Of a DNA stretch of 64,000 bases, positions 26,115 to 35,670 are shown one piece after another. A model generated the notes under the pieces. That model saw only the letters and a list, made by a program, of their open reading frames with translations. It had not been told where the DNA came from and made no database searches. Source of the DNA: Chryseobacterium sp. CY350 (GTDB lineage Bacteria; Bacteroidota; Bacteroidia; Flavobacteriales; Weeksellaceae); the NCBI RefSeq assembly GCF_027945075.1, contig NZ_CP116034.1, forward strand, positions 1,488,001-1,552,000, in the 5' to 3' direction. The position numbers were made by a program, and so were the translations under genes. Numbering within the stretch: the first letter of the stretch is position 1; each line of letters begins with the position of its first letter.

Positions 26115-28037
26115 ATGGCTAAACAATTAGAATTATTTGATCTATTTAACGAATCTTTATATTTAATTCAGTCAGATTTATTTCCAGATACCGAATCAGA
26201 TGAAGTTGAATTTAAATCTGCTGAAGGTGGATTTCCTAAAGATTTTTGGAAATCATATTCTTCTTTCGCTAACACTAATGGCGGAATCATTGTTTTAGGT
26301 GTAAAAGAAAAAAAAGGCATCTTTTTTTATGATGGATTGAGTAAGGAGCAGATTATTAATTATCAAAAAGAATTCTGGAATAACGTCAATAACTCACAAA
26401 AAGCTTCTGTAAATCTTCTTCAAAATAAGGATGTATGCGAGTATGAGTTAGATGGTAATAAAGTTTTGTGTTTTAATATTCCTCCAGCTGAAAGAAAACT
26501 CAAACCTGTTCATTTAACGCCTAATCCATTTGGTAATACTTACAAAAGGAATTACGAAGGTGATTATGTTTGTCGAGATGAAGAAGTAAGAAGAATGCTG
26601 GCAGATGCAGATTTATCATTTAGTCCTGACAGTCGTATTCTTGATGGATATTCTTTTGACGATGTTGATGCTAATTCACTTAAACAATACAGACAAATTT
26701 TCGCAACAATCCGACCTTCTCATCCTTGGATATCACTGCCAGATATTGAATTTTTAGAGCAAATTGGAGGTTACAAGAAGGATCGAAAATCAAGAAAAGA
26801 AGGCTTTACATTAGCGGGTATATTGATGTTCGGGAAATTTTTGAGCATCACAGATGAAGAATGTTGTCCTAAATTTTTCCCTGATTATAGAGAAGTTTTT
26901 TCTGAAAGTGAAGAAACGAGATGGACTGACAGAATTTATCCTGATGGCACTTGGGAAAGTAATTTATTTCAATTTTATAAATTAGTTTATCCAAAGCTTT
27001 CATCCAGACTACCAAAACCATTTCAATTAGTAAAGGGTCAAAGATTAGAGGATACACCAGCACATACTGCATTAAGAGAAGCTTTTGTTAATGCACTGAT
27101 TCACGGAGACTACAGTGCCCCTGGAAGTATTATTATTAAAAGTTCTTCTAATTCATTTACATTTACTAATCCTGGAACTTTACTCGTTACATTATCTCAG
27201 TTTTATAAAGGCGGTGTTAGCCAATGTCGAAATACCAATCTTCAAAAAATGTTTTTAATGATGGGTACTGCCGAACGAGCCGGAAGTGGTGTTAGCAAAA
27301 TTTTATCGGGTTGGAGCTCATTACATTGGAGAAGACCTTATGTTTTAGCAGAAACAGAACCTGATAGAATTGTTCTTGAGTTACCAATGTTCAGTATTAT
27401 TCCTGATGAAACTCTAAGTGACTTAAAAATGATGTTCGGTGAAAATGTGGAAACTTTAGGTAAAGACGAATTGACTGCTCTTGCTGTTTGTCACATCGAA
27501 GGTGATATTACAAACATTAGACTGCAATATTTAGTTGAACGTCATAAAACTGACATTACAAAGATGCTCCAGAATCTTTGTAAAAATGGATATTTACTAT
27601 CTGAGAACAAAAGTCGATGGACTACTTATCATCTAAATTACGAAGATAATATGGATAGTTCTGCTTCTAATGTGGATAGTTCTGCTTCTAATGTGGATAG
27701 TTCAATTACAACTGTCGTTAATCCTGCAAATGTAGATGTTAGAGATTTTGATAAAAAGAGTCTGGATAGTTCTGCCTCTAATATGGATAGTTCTGATGAT
27801 AATGATGTGGACAGTTCCAGTAGTAAACAAACGAGATTTACATTTGAAGAAATTGAGTCAAAAATTATTGACATCTGTCTAATGGAGTATAAATCTGTAG
27901 CTCGAATTGCTGCGGAGTTAAATAAATCAGAAAAGTATTTGAAAAATAGTATTTTGCCTAAGATGATATTAAACGAAAAATTAACAAAGCTTCACCAAGA
28001 TAATCATCCGAATCAAAAATATATGGCGAAAAAGTAA
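26115..28037 (+). CDS. AlbA_2 (Schlafen-type) domain plus GHKL-like ATPase protein
   Basis: 640 residues from ATG 26115; an upstream TTG at 26109 adds two residues. The AlbA_2 domain spans about 28-150, with ESDEVEFKSAEG and SYSSFANTNGGIIVLGVKEK, the usual start of the putative nucleic-acid-binding Schlafen/AlbA_2 fold. Residues about 310-430 carry a HATPase_c_4-like segment (AHTALREAFVNALIHGDYS, FTNPGTLLV). The rest includes a winged-helix-like part (LQYLVERHKTDITKMLQNL), then a low-complexity linker of DSSASN repeats, and a short C-terminal HTH-like tail. Such proteins (COG2865 type) are transcription regulators or defence components. It stands alone on its strand, after its own promoter. 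Confidence 0.8.
   Translation: MAKQLELFDLFNESLYLIQSDLFPDTESDEVEFKSAEGGFPKDFWKSYSSFANTNGGIIVLGVKEKKGIFFYDGLSKEQIINYQKEFWNNVNNSQKASVNLLQNKDVCEYELDGNKVLCFNIPPAERKLKPVHLTPNPFGNTYKRNYEGDYVCRDEEVRRMLADADLSFSPDSRILDGYSFDDVDANSLKQYRQIFATIRPSHPWISLPDIEFLEQIGGYKKDRKSRKEGFTLAGILMFGKFLSITDEECCPKFFPDYREVFSESEETRWTDRIYPDGTWESNLFQFYKLVYPKLSSRLPKPFQLVKGQRLEDTPAHTALREAFVNALIHGDYSAPGSIIIKSSSNSFTFTNPGTLLVTLSQFYKGGVSQCRNTNLQKMFLMMGTAERAGSGVSKILSGWSSLHWRRPYVLAETEPDRIVLELPMFSIIPDETLSDLKMMFGENVETLGKDELTALAVCHIEGDITNIRLQYLVERHKTDITKMLQNLCKNGYLLSENKSRWTTYHLNYEDNMDSSASNVDSSASNVDSSITTVVNPANVDVRDFDKKSLDSSASNMDSSDDNDVDSSSSKQTRFTFEEIESKIIDICLMEYKSVARIAAELNKSEKYLKNSILPKMILNEKLTKLHQDNHPNQKYMAKK
27651..27820 (+). repeat. in-frame 21-bp repeats coding a DSSASN linker
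   Basis: The unit GATAGTTCTGCTTCTAATGT is repeated directly at the start, then again in diverged form near 27764 and 27783. It codes for VDSSASN-type repeats in the linker of the AlbA_2 protein. Copy-number change here would keep the frame. Confidence 0.7.
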
Positions 28038-28329
28038 TATATCTCATTACGTGAATTAAAAGCAAAGTTTGAACTGTGTGACCAACCCTGCAAAATCAGA
28101 AAGTATTTTCAGTTATATAAAAAAGGTGCGTAAAAATTGTTTAAATAAAACAGAGATAATCCATTGTACTATTGCGGACAGTTACGAAAGAATATATTTT
28201 TTTTCAATACTATCAACTCTCTCTAAGAATGTGAAATCGGTACATAACTTTTTCAAATTGTGGTATTTTTGATAAGACATTAAGAGTTTGTAAAGCTTAT
28301 AAAACTATCAAATTATTAATCCTTTAATT

Positions 28330-28848
28330 ATGACATCATCAGATTTAGTTGCAATATTAACTGTACTAATTTCATTATGTGCACTTCTTGTTGCAACTCT
28401 TAGTTTCAGGCGGGATCGTAATAAATCAAACCAAGATTTTCTATTTCAGGAAAAAATTTTGATCTATAAGGAATTGATCTTTCACGTAAATTATATTTTT
28501 GAATCATTTTACGATCTCATCGAAGATCTTCAAGATCATAATGGGTCTGCGAAAAAATGGGATAAATATTTGGATAAAGAAGCAGTAGTATATGATAATT
28601 TAGTAACAGAATTTCAAAATTGCATCTATAAAGCGTTACCAATGATTCCCAGCGAAATTTACAAGCAGCTAATAGAATTTGGTTTGGAGTCCAGACATTT
28701 CATTACTTCTGCTTTCAATAAGGACGAAGCGCTAACAATTGAAGCTCATAAAAAACTTGAAATGAGTTTAAGAAATGTTATTAATATGGTCAGAAAAGAC
28801 TTAAATGTTGATAAACTAAATATTGAATTATCACATAGATTGAAATAA
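28330..28848 (+). CDS. small membrane-anchored protein of unknown function
   Basis: 172 residues. One N-terminal membrane helix (LVAILTVLISLCALLVATLSF, then the basic RRDRNK stop-transfer) is followed by a soluble helical domain (LIYKELIFHVNYIFESFYDL and LIEFGLESRHFITSAFN). This one-helix-plus-alpha-domain layout occurs widely in defence islands and prophages, but I do not recognise a named family. It starts 292 bases after the AlbA_2 gene; nothing convincing lies in between apart from a TTG-started 67-codon frame. Confidence 0.65.
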   Translation: MTSSDLVAILTVLISLCALLVATLSFRRDRNKSNQDFLFQEKILIYKELIFHVNYIFESFYDLIEDLQDHNGSAKKWDKYLDKEAVVYDNLVTEFQNCIYKALPMIPSEIYKQLIEFGLESRHFITSAFNKDEALTIEAHKKLEMSLRNVINMVRKDLNVDKLNIELSHRLK

Positions 28849-28938
28849 TTTAAATCCACGACCATTAATTTCGATAACTAATTGGTAATCATTAAATAAC
28901 ACGATAACCTTATTCTCATGATTTTTCCTTAACAATTT

Positions 28939-29193
28939 TTAACCTGCTGTCAAATTAAGAGGTTTCTTTAATTGATCTAAAACTTCATCGAATCGATTAT
29001 CTAGAAAAGATATAGTTTCTTTTTCTTTGATAATTTTAATAACATTATGTGAAACATGAATCTCCACATTTCTAATCTCAAATATAAAATAGTCATATTC
29101 ATATCTATGTGACCATTTTACAGCTCTTTCTTGTAGCATTGAACCTATTAAATCCAAATTAGACTTTCTGTCTTTGTTTTTCTGTGTTGCCAT
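28939..29193 (-). CDS. small hypothetical protein
   Basis: 84 residues with a basic start (MATQKNKDRKSNLD) and a small alpha/beta body (YDYFIFEIRNVEIHVSHNVI). Composition and ATG context are plausible for a gene, but there is no recognised family. It lies just upstream of the mobile-element backbone genes on the same strand. Confidence 0.5.
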   Translation of the reverse strand: MATQKNKDRKSNLDLIGSMLQERAVKWSHRYEYDYFIFEIRNVEIHVSHNVIKIIKEKETISFLDNRFDEVLDQLKKPLNLTAG

Positions 29194-29375
29194 TTTAAAA
29201 AAAATTTATATTGACAAATATATGTTATCTTATATTTTTTCACGGTTTGCTAAAGGATGGCTGTAGAAGAGCCTAAAGTATATATTTACATTAAACTCAG
29301 CTGCCAAATCCCATAGGAAGCAAGAAAAGGATAAGGAACATATCTTGAATGCAAGAATAATTAAGAGATATAAAA

Positions 29376-29406
29376 AAAATACCCTTCATAAGATGATGGG
29401 TATTTT
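29376..29406 (-). terminator. terminator of the H1-like gene
   Basis: AAAATACCC / GGGTATTTT stem; on the minus strand it is followed by a T-run. It lies 15 bases past the stop of the H1-like gene. Confidence 0.75.
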
Positions 29407-29420
29407 GCGGTAAGAGAATA

Positions 29421-29597
29421 TTACTTTTTTGATTCCTCAACAGAAACTTTTCTGAAATCCTTAAAAAGTTTGCTTAGTTCTAACGCTGATTTTCTGGCTC
29501 TTGTTCCGGCAGCTTTATTTCCTTTTTCAGATTGCTGATTTGCTTCAGTTGAAAATGCTTCAAATTCAGCGTTGATTTTTTCGATAAGTTCTTTCAT
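29421..29597 (-). CDS. histone H1-like small DNA-binding protein
   Basis: 58 residues, read as MKELIEKINAEFEAFSTEAN, then GNKAAGTRARKSALEL, then FKDFRKVSVEESKK. This is the pattern of the short histone-H1-like proteins that are common in Bacteroidota genomes and conjugative elements: an N-terminal acidic helix, an AAGTRARK basic segment, and a C-terminal RKVSVEESKK tail. Start and stop are clear, and a strong terminator follows. It sits with the DUF4099/DUF3945 gene (84 bases upstream on the same strand) as the right-hand mobile-element backbone. Probable role: nucleoid or element DNA compaction. Confidence 0.8.
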   Translation of the reverse strand: MKELIEKINAEFEAFSTEANQQSEKGNKAAGTRARKSALELSKLFKDFRKVSVEESKK

Positions 29598-29681
29598 AAC
29601 GTGATTATATAAAATTTAATTGGATGACAAATATATTATTTTTTTTAAGTTTCACATGGGTTTCACCCTTGTTTAGAAAGT

Positions 29682-31034
29682 TTACATTTTGCGACCTTTA
29701 GATTTAACAATAGTATTTTTATTGCCTTCACTTAGTTTATTCGGATTCTTAAACGAGAACTCAAATTTTCCTACGTTCTTATCATAACTGATGTAGCCTT
29801 GGTAATTCTTTCCTTTGCTGTCGGTGAGTCCGTTGATGTAGGCGGTATCCCCTGCTTTAAGTTTTTCGATCTGCCATTCGTGGAGGGGTTTGCCTCTGAA
29901 GTTGTTGGGTACTTCTGCTTTGAGGATGGTTTGGAGGGTTTTGTTTAGTAAATGGTTTTGTAAGCTATTGATGCTTTTGTTGATGTTTCTGTTGAATAGG
30001 AATTCTACATATCTTTTGTCTGCATTGAATTGGACGGTGGCATTGAAGAGGGTTCCTTTTTTGGAGATCATGTTTTCGATGTATAAAGGTTTGCCTTCTT
30101 TGAGGGTTTTGTTTTGTTGTTCGTTGAGGGTCACTCCGCAAATGACTAATGGGATTCTGATATGTTCTGTTCTTAATGCGATGAGCTCATTGGTCAGTCG
30201 GTCTCTGCTGATGACGGATGGGGTCGGTTCATCGGTCATGGGATTGATCAGGTTGACGACCCTGCCCATGTTTCCGGTTTCAAGGAGATTGATCTGGTCT
30301 TCTTTAGTGAACTCATGACCGAAGAGTTTTGTTGTGAAATCGGGTTCTTTTCTGATGGGATGGATGCGGACTTCTAAATATCCGACATCGTTGAGTCTTA
30401 AAGAAAGTCTGACATCCATGGTCGTTTTGATGGTTCCCTGATTGAAGGTGATGGGGACTAAAGTATTTGTTTTATGACCTTTGAGTAGATCGTCTAAGAC
30501 CTTGAGTTGTTCGAGTTTCTCCTGATTGACATTGAGCTTGCTCATGATGTTCCAGTCGATCTGTTCCGGAAGATAGCGAAATTGTTGATCGGTAATAGTT
30601 GGGGTATGGGATTTGGTTTGCTCATTTTGCTGGCTCTGTTGGTCTAATTGCGCCTTAACGGTATCGATGGAAACTGCGTAATATTTGAGTTGGTCGATCT
30701 CTTCTACGGTTGCCTGATCGATGTAGTTCTGGAGGTCTTGGGCGGTTTCTTTGGCTTCGTATTCGGTGACTTTGAAAAAAGTGAATTCTTCAGGGTTTTT
30801 TAGCTGGTGGTAGAAGTCTGAATAGAATTGGAAGAAACTGTCTTCTTTTGGGTTGATCTTGAGGATTTGATCTGAATGTTCTTGATTGGGTGACGTTTGG
30901 TTGATGGTACCGTCCGGGTTGATGTTCTGGATGATGCCGATGGTATTGCTGGTATTGTGGAGAACCAAGAGCGTGTTGGAGGACTGGAGATCTTTATTGG
31001 GTTGTTGTGATTGAGGTTTTTTAGTCTTTTCCAT
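29682..31034 (-). CDS. DUF4099/DUF3945 mobile-element protein
   Basis: 450 residues. The central part (about 145-240) matches DUF4099 (FRYLPEQIDWNIMSKLNVNQ, then LKVLDDLLKGHKT), and two DUF3945-like repeats follow (LLETGNMGRVVNLI; and LKEGKPLYIENMISKKG and LKAGDTAYINGLTDSKGK with FNADKRYVEFLFNR). Proteins of this kind are standard cargo-independent genes of Bacteroidota conjugative elements, usually next to topoisomerase and helicase genes; their function is unknown. The N-terminal 140 residues are Gln/Asn-rich. Here no topoisomerase follows upstream, so the element is probably incomplete at this end. Confidence 0.85.
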   Translation of the reverse strand: MEKTKKPQSQQPNKDLQSSNTLLVLHNTSNTIGIIQNINPDGTINQTSPNQEHSDQILKINPKEDSFFQFYSDFYHQLKNPEEFTFFKVTEYEAKETAQDLQNYIDQATVEEIDQLKYYAVSIDTVKAQLDQQSQQNEQTKSHTPTITDQQFRYLPEQIDWNIMSKLNVNQEKLEQLKVLDDLLKGHKTNTLVPITFNQGTIKTTMDVRLSLRLNDVGYLEVRIHPIRKEPDFTTKLFGHEFTKEDQINLLETGNMGRVVNLINPMTDEPTPSVISRDRLTNELIALRTEHIRIPLVICGVTLNEQQNKTLKEGKPLYIENMISKKGTLFNATVQFNADKRYVEFLFNRNINKSINSLQNHLLNKTLQTILKAEVPNNFRGKPLHEWQIEKLKAGDTAYINGLTDSKGKNYQGYISYDKNVGKFEFSFKNPNKLSEGNKNTIVKSKGRKM

Positions 31035-31313
31035 AACTTTTTACTGTTTAATGTTTAAGATACAGGATTTAAGCAAGAGATATGGAGCAGATGATTTGGC
31101 TGGCACTCGTTGACACTGTATGGCTTTAGTAACTTGAATTAATAGATCTTGCAACTGAATCAACGGTATGAGGATGCAATTATTTATGTATATTTGATTA
31201 AATAGTAATTCTGAACTTCAAGCTGTGAAAAAGTGTGGATCTATAGAACTGATTTGATCAATTTTTAATACGCCTACTCATTGAACCTAACAAAGACCTT
31301 TTTTTACCGAGCC

Positions 31314-32006
31314 ATGAGCAATTCAGTCGAGCTGGAATCGATGAACGTTGTATTTTTGAAATACATCAGTTCAAAGAAAAAATATATTTTCAAACTGGTT
31401 AATGAGCAGAGTGAAAAAATTGATTTTCTGGAAATAAGGGTCTATTTTAATCGGAAGTGTATGATTTGTACTTTAAAATCAGTACATGACCAGTCTTTGT
31501 ATGAAAAGGATCTGCCATTTCATTCAGATGGCTTTTTCAACAGACATACTTTTTTGTTCAATTCAAAACCTATTGATAGTTGGTTTCCTGAATCTGTTAC
31601 CTATAGATTTGATCATACTGTGGAATCTTTGACAGCATCCCTCAATCAGATGAGTCAGGATCTTACAAACCAGGGAAGATCATTCTTTGAGGCAGATGCA
31701 GAACTCAATCCGGTCTTTTTATTTGGTAGGAATTATATCAATGACCTGCAAGTAGACAAAGATGAACTGGCCAATGAACTACAGCAAGAGACAGATAGCG
31801 GACGATTTTTCAAAATGATCGAAAATGAAACGTTTAAGGATTTAATAGAGCATCTTTCTGAAGTTTGGATATTTCCGAAGGAAGATGATCTGAGAGATTA
31901 TTCGCTGGAAGACAAAAAGTATTATTTTGCATTTAATTTACTGTACTACTACATTAATCAGGGGATAAAAAAAGTAATAAGAAATTCGATCTATCAAGAC
32001 CAATAG
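31314..32006 (+). CDS. hypothetical protein beside the mobile-element backbone
   Basis: 230 residues from ATG 31314; the open frame begins at a TTG 33 bases earlier. The N-terminal half is beta-rich (YIFKLVNEQSEKIDFLEIRV), the C-terminal half helical and acidic (DLIEHLSEVWIFPKEDDLRD, YYFAFNLLYYYINQGIKK). No domain, signal or membrane segment is recognised. It is divergent from the DUF4099 gene, with about 280 bases between that hold no visible gene. Confidence 0.6.
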   Translation: MSNSVELESMNVVFLKYISSKKKYIFKLVNEQSEKIDFLEIRVYFNRKCMICTLKSVHDQSLYEKDLPFHSDGFFNRHTFLFNSKPIDSWFPESVTYRFDHTVESLTASLNQMSQDLTNQGRSFFEADAELNPVFLFGRNYINDLQVDKDELANELQQETDSGRFFKMIENETFKDLIEHLSEVWIFPKEDDLRDYSLEDKKYYFAFNLLYYYINQGIKKVIRNSIYQDQ

Positions 32007-32354
32007 AGAATAATCCAGCAGCTATAATAGGATTAGGAAAAGATTTGAAAGCAGACGAAAAAAGAAGACATAACTGCAATCAATTCCTTAAATACAATAA
32101 GAAAGGACATTGATAAAGTTTGAAATATTTTTGCGGAGGGTTTGGAACGCTCCGTTTCAGGATATCCAAAAAGATTTTTCCGCAGGGACAACGGAATATA
32201 TTAGCCATAGCAAATCGGCTACCCTCGTAAGTAATGTTGAACTTTAAATTATGATTTCAATATGACGGAATGAAGTAAATAACACAGATGTTGTCGATAC
32301 TATTTTATGAGTATATTGGCTTCCTGACTTTTTTCTTTAGTAGTAAAAGATTTA
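32007..32354. other. 348-bp gap without a gene
   Basis: No credible frame. A small GC-rich hairpin (CGGAG/CTCCG around 32140-32160) is the only local structure noticed. Confidence 0.4.
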
Positions 32355-32639
32355 TTAATAAAATGAGATTTCTTTAAACTCTGGGTTTTTTCCTTCAAAA
32401 TAAAAGATATTTTTCACTTCAATCGCCAAGAAGTATTCGTAAATACAGATATCTACGACAATATCTTCTTCAAAGATGAATATCGTTTCGTAATTAATTG
32501 GACTTAATTTAAAGTTTCTGTAAAACCAGATAGAATGTTCTGATTTCTTCGTTGGACTACCAAATCTTTTTTGGATATCACTTTTAGATTCGTAAAGATT
32601 TTCATTGATTAATTTCCTGAGTCTTTCTACTTGCTTCAT
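32355..32639 (-). CDS. small hypothetical protein
   Basis: 94 residues: a helical start (MKQVERLRKLINENLYES) and a beta-rich remainder (SIWFYRNFKLSPINYETIFI, EDIVVDICIYEYFLAI). The IWFYR ... FEEDIVVDI pattern looks like a compact beta-sheet domain, but I do not recognise a family. It stands alone, with 350-bp gene-free gaps on both sides; the upstream one (32640-32987) shows nothing recognisable. Confidence 0.5.
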   Translation of the reverse strand: MKQVERLRKLINENLYESKSDIQKRFGSPTKKSEHSIWFYRNFKLSPINYETIFIFEEDIVVDICIYEYFLAIEVKNIFYFEGKNPEFKEISFY

Positions 32640-32987
32640 AATTTATTTTTCTAATTGTTTTTGACTAATTGTTATCGTGCGTAGGGAATGATAAAAAAAA
32701 ATAATTTTTAGTATTAGTAAAATTTGCACTGATTGAGGTTCTGAGGTTCAAATATGTAAATATTATATTCTCTTAAATTTGAAAAGTTAAAGTACAACTT
32801 TTTTACAAGTTGACGATTAATGTAAAGAGTTGGATGTGTAAATTAAAATTAGAGATATTTGGAAACAGCAAAAAAAGAAGAAACAGTGATGCAAGAATGT
32901 ATGATTTTGAAGGTTCACAATTATGGTATATCTTCACTTAAAAGGTCACGGTATAATATTATTACCAAGAAAATGTGGGCAATGATT

Positions 32988-33263
32988 TTAATAATTATCA
33001 TGGTAAGGAGACTGTATTAATTCAGCTTTTTTGCACAACAGATGGGTATAGTAAGATTTCCGACCACTTTGTGGATCGATCTGGATTTCACTTTCTATTT
33101 TAATGTTCAAAAGCCAAAGATCTGATTTTTTCATTTCCATATAAAATGGGCTGAATAAACACAGCACTTTAAACTGTTGTTTTTTTACATCACCTACAAA
33201 ATCGACAATGATCCATTGGTCTGTTGTTTTAATATCTTCGCGAATAATTGCCTTTAACTTCAT
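32988..33263 (-). CDS. small hypothetical protein
   Basis: 91 residues, beta-rich (QWIIVDFVGDVKKQQFKVLC, KSDLWLLNIKIES), without signal or membrane segment. No recognised family. The start MKLKAIIRED is the only good ATG. The surrounding sequence is gene-poor, and a fragment of a decayed gene lies just past its start. Confidence 0.5.
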   Translation of the reverse strand: MKLKAIIREDIKTTDQWIIVDFVGDVKKQQFKVLCLFSPFYMEMKKSDLWLLNIKIESEIQIDPQSGRKSYYTHLLCKKAELIQSPYHDNY

Positions 33264-33362
33264 AGTTGAAAATCACTAAATTCATATCATAAATGTACTC
33301 ATTTTATTAGCACAAAATTTGTATCTGTTTCAGCACGAGATTCAACCTATTAAATATTTCTT

Positions 33363-33491
33363 ACAACGACCAAGGAAGATACATTAACACTTTTACAGGA
33401 AGCAGCCGAAGGATTTGCAGGTGAGCCTACTTTACTCTTTGAGCACGCAATTGGTTTACTTCAGTACGCAGCGGTACAGAAAAATATTGTG
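33363..33491 (+). pseudogene. fragment of the 121-residue paralogous family (see 39954)
   Basis: The reading TTKEDTLTLLQEAAEG, then LFEHAIGLLQYAAVQKNIVD, aligns with the start of the intact protein at 39954 (TLTLLRQISEDYK, then MYDEAVALLQYAAVQKNIEF). The initiator codon is gone (codon before is CTT) and the match ends after about 43 codons, so this is a decayed copy just upstream of the histidine kinase gene. Confidence 0.65.
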
Positions 33492-33668
33492 GACTCATGC
33501 CGAAAACTAAGAATGAAGTTTGTCACTTATCATTCGTTCTTTGCGATTGAAGATTTGCTTTGTACTTCATAAAAATATCATTCCAATAAAGCTTTTTGTA
33601 ACACGTATTCCCGAACATTTATAGAATTTCATCTACCCTATTTGGAGGAAAATAAAAGGACTTTTATT

Positions 33669-33676
33669 TATCTTTG
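33669..33676 (+). promoter_or_regulatory. candidate -7 box of the histidine kinase gene
   Basis: TATCTTTG matches TAnnTTTG, 8 bases before the ATG, with TTTG at 33641-33644 near the -33 position. The transcript would have almost no leader. Confidence 0.45.
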
Positions 33677-33684
33677 TAAGAGTT

Positions 33685-35664
33685 ATGATTACCGAAGAAA
33701 ATTTGTCCGATAAAAATTTCAGCCCTGATTTAATCATCCAGGCACTAGTTACATCTCCTGCACCGACATCCATCTATTCGGGAGAAAATATGGTCATACG
33801 TTTTGCAAATGAGGGCATGCTGGCTCTATGGGGCAGAGACTCATCAGTCATAGGCAAACCTTTGATGGAAGCAATTCCGGAACTTGAAGGACAACCCTTT
33901 TTAGAGTTGTTGCGGGAGGTTTGGCGCACGGGTAAAACCTATTCCGTTCATGAGGCTCCCGCAAAACTGATCAAGAACGGCGTGGAAACACTTGATTATT
34001 TTGATTACGAGTATAAGGCACTGTCCGATCACAACAATAAAACGTGGTGCATTCTAAATACTGCGCTGGAGGTAACTTCGCGCCGGGATTTTTTACAACA
34101 GATAAAACAAAAGGAGGAAATTGAAAAAGCACTTAACGAGGAAATGGCCGCCACCCTTGAAGAGCTTACAGCTACGAACGAAGAACTCAACAACTCGCTG
34201 CAGCAGCTGGCAGAAAGCAGAGAATACATCAGGACAATCATTGAACAAGCCCCTGTCGGAATTGCCATGTTGAAAGGTCCTGAACATATTATTGAGATCG
34301 CAAATCCAGCAATTCTTACCATCTGGGGGCGTAAAGAATCGGAAATCATTGGCTATCCGCATGAGACAGCAAGACCGGAAATGCTCAACCAACCTGTCAA
34401 TACCTGGCTAAAAGAAGTATACCGAAGCGGAAAGCCCAAGATCAATACTGAATTTACGGTCAATTTATACCATAATGGGGCTTTGAGGGAAGCCATCGTT
34501 AATTCCATTTACCAACCGATCTTTAATGATCGCGGTGATATTACAGGTGTTCTTATGATTATCGAAGAAATTACTGAGCAGGTTTTGGCGCGCCGGAAGA
34601 ATGAAAATGATCAGCAGATGCTGGCTCTTGCCATAGATGCCGGTCAACTTGCCACCTTCTATTACCAGCCTGCTACAAACCTATTTTCAGGTAATAATCT
34701 GCTGAAATCATGGTTCGGCTTGTCTTCGGATGAACATTTAGACCTTTCCATTGCGTTGGCGGCGATCTTGCCGGAAGACCGTGACCGTGTTGCTACAGCA
34801 ATCACAGATGCGCTTGACAGAGACTCTGACGGCCATTATTCTATAGAATACAGAATCCAAAATAAAAAAGACAAACAGATCAGGCTGCTTCAGGCAAACG
34901 GACGAGCTTTCTATGATCAGGACGGCAATCCGATGAGTCTTAATGGTACTCTTAGGGATATTACGATACAAAAAAAAGAGGAAGAACGAAAAGATGATTT
35001 TATGGGCATGGTCAGCCATGAACTCAAAACCCCATTGACATCACTAAAGGCATATATCCAGATTTTACAACGAATAGGACTAAAAGAAGAAAACACCCAG
35101 CAGCAAAATATACTCGAAAAATGTTTGAAGCAGACTGATTATATGAACAGTATGATCAATGGTTTTCTTAATGTATCCAGACTCGATACCGGACAAATGC
35201 ATATAGAGAAGAAAGCTTTTGATTTTCAGGCATTGTTCTCGGAGATCGAGGACGAAGTAATTTCAACTAACCATTCCCGTGATTTTGTTTTTAAATATTC
35301 CGGGCAGACGATGATTCTTGCAGATCGGGAAAAAATAGCGCAGGTGCTCCACAATCTTATTGGAAATGCGGTCAAGTATTCTCCGTCGGGCACTTTGATT
35401 ACTGTAGAGTATCACATATATAAGCATACCAATTTGATCATTACCATTCAAGACCAGGGAATAGGAATACCCACAGAAGATCTAGACCGAATATTCGACC
35501 GTTATTACCGCGTAAAAGATATAAAAAGCAGATCCATAGCAGGATTTGGTATAGGCCTTTACCTTTCTAAAGAGATTATTGAACTGCACGACGGTATTAT
35601 TCAAGTGGAAAGTTCAAAAAATGAAGGAACCGTATTCTCAGTGGTCATTCCAGTTATGACATAA
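33685..35664 (+). CDS. PAS-domain sensor histidine kinase
   Basis: 659 residues, cytosolic (no membrane helix). There are three PAS domains: about 18-130 (ALVTSPAPTSIYSGENMVIR), about 185-300 (IEQAPVGIAMLKGPEHIIEI) and about 310-430 (NGTLRDITIQKK). A coiled coil (MAATLEELTATNEELNNSLQ) links the first two. The HisKA box FMGMVSHELKTPLTSL carries His445, followed by the HATPase domain with NLIGNAVKYSP (N box), DQGIGIP (G1) and GFGIGLYLSKEI (G2). No response regulator is adjacent, so the partner lies elsewhere. It is preceded by a good promoter. The downstream gene is convergent. Confidence 0.92.
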   Translation: MITEENLSDKNFSPDLIIQALVTSPAPTSIYSGENMVIRFANEGMLALWGRDSSVIGKPLMEAIPELEGQPFLELLREVWRTGKTYSVHEAPAKLIKNGVETLDYFDYEYKALSDHNNKTWCILNTALEVTSRRDFLQQIKQKEEIEKALNEEMAATLEELTATNEELNNSLQQLAESREYIRTIIEQAPVGIAMLKGPEHIIEIANPAILTIWGRKESEIIGYPHETARPEMLNQPVNTWLKEVYRSGKPKINTEFTVNLYHNGALREAIVNSIYQPIFNDRGDITGVLMIIEEITEQVLARRKNENDQQMLALAIDAGQLATFYYQPATNLFSGNNLLKSWFGLSSDEHLDLSIALAAILPEDRDRVATAITDALDRDSDGHYSIEYRIQNKKDKQIRLLQANGRAFYDQDGNPMSLNGTLRDITIQKKEEERKDDFMGMVSHELKTPLTSLKAYIQILQRIGLKEENTQQQNILEKCLKQTDYMNSMINGFLNVSRLDTGQMHIEKKAFDFQALFSEIEDEVISTNHSRDFVFKYSGQTMILADREKIAQVLHNLIGNAVKYSPSGTLITVEYHIYKHTNLIITIQDQGIGIPTEDLDRIFDRYYRVKDIKSRSIAGFGIGLYLSKEIIELHDGIIQVESSKNEGTVFSVVIPVMT

Positions 35665-35670
35665 AAATAA

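Noticed and set aside
28069..28272. 67-codon frame after the AlbA_2 gene
   Set aside because: Starts with TTG, has poor composition and no family resemblance.
32130..32200. GC-rich hairpin region with CGGAG/CTCCG
   Set aside because: Considered as tRNA or small RNA, but no tRNA arms or terminator could be drawn.
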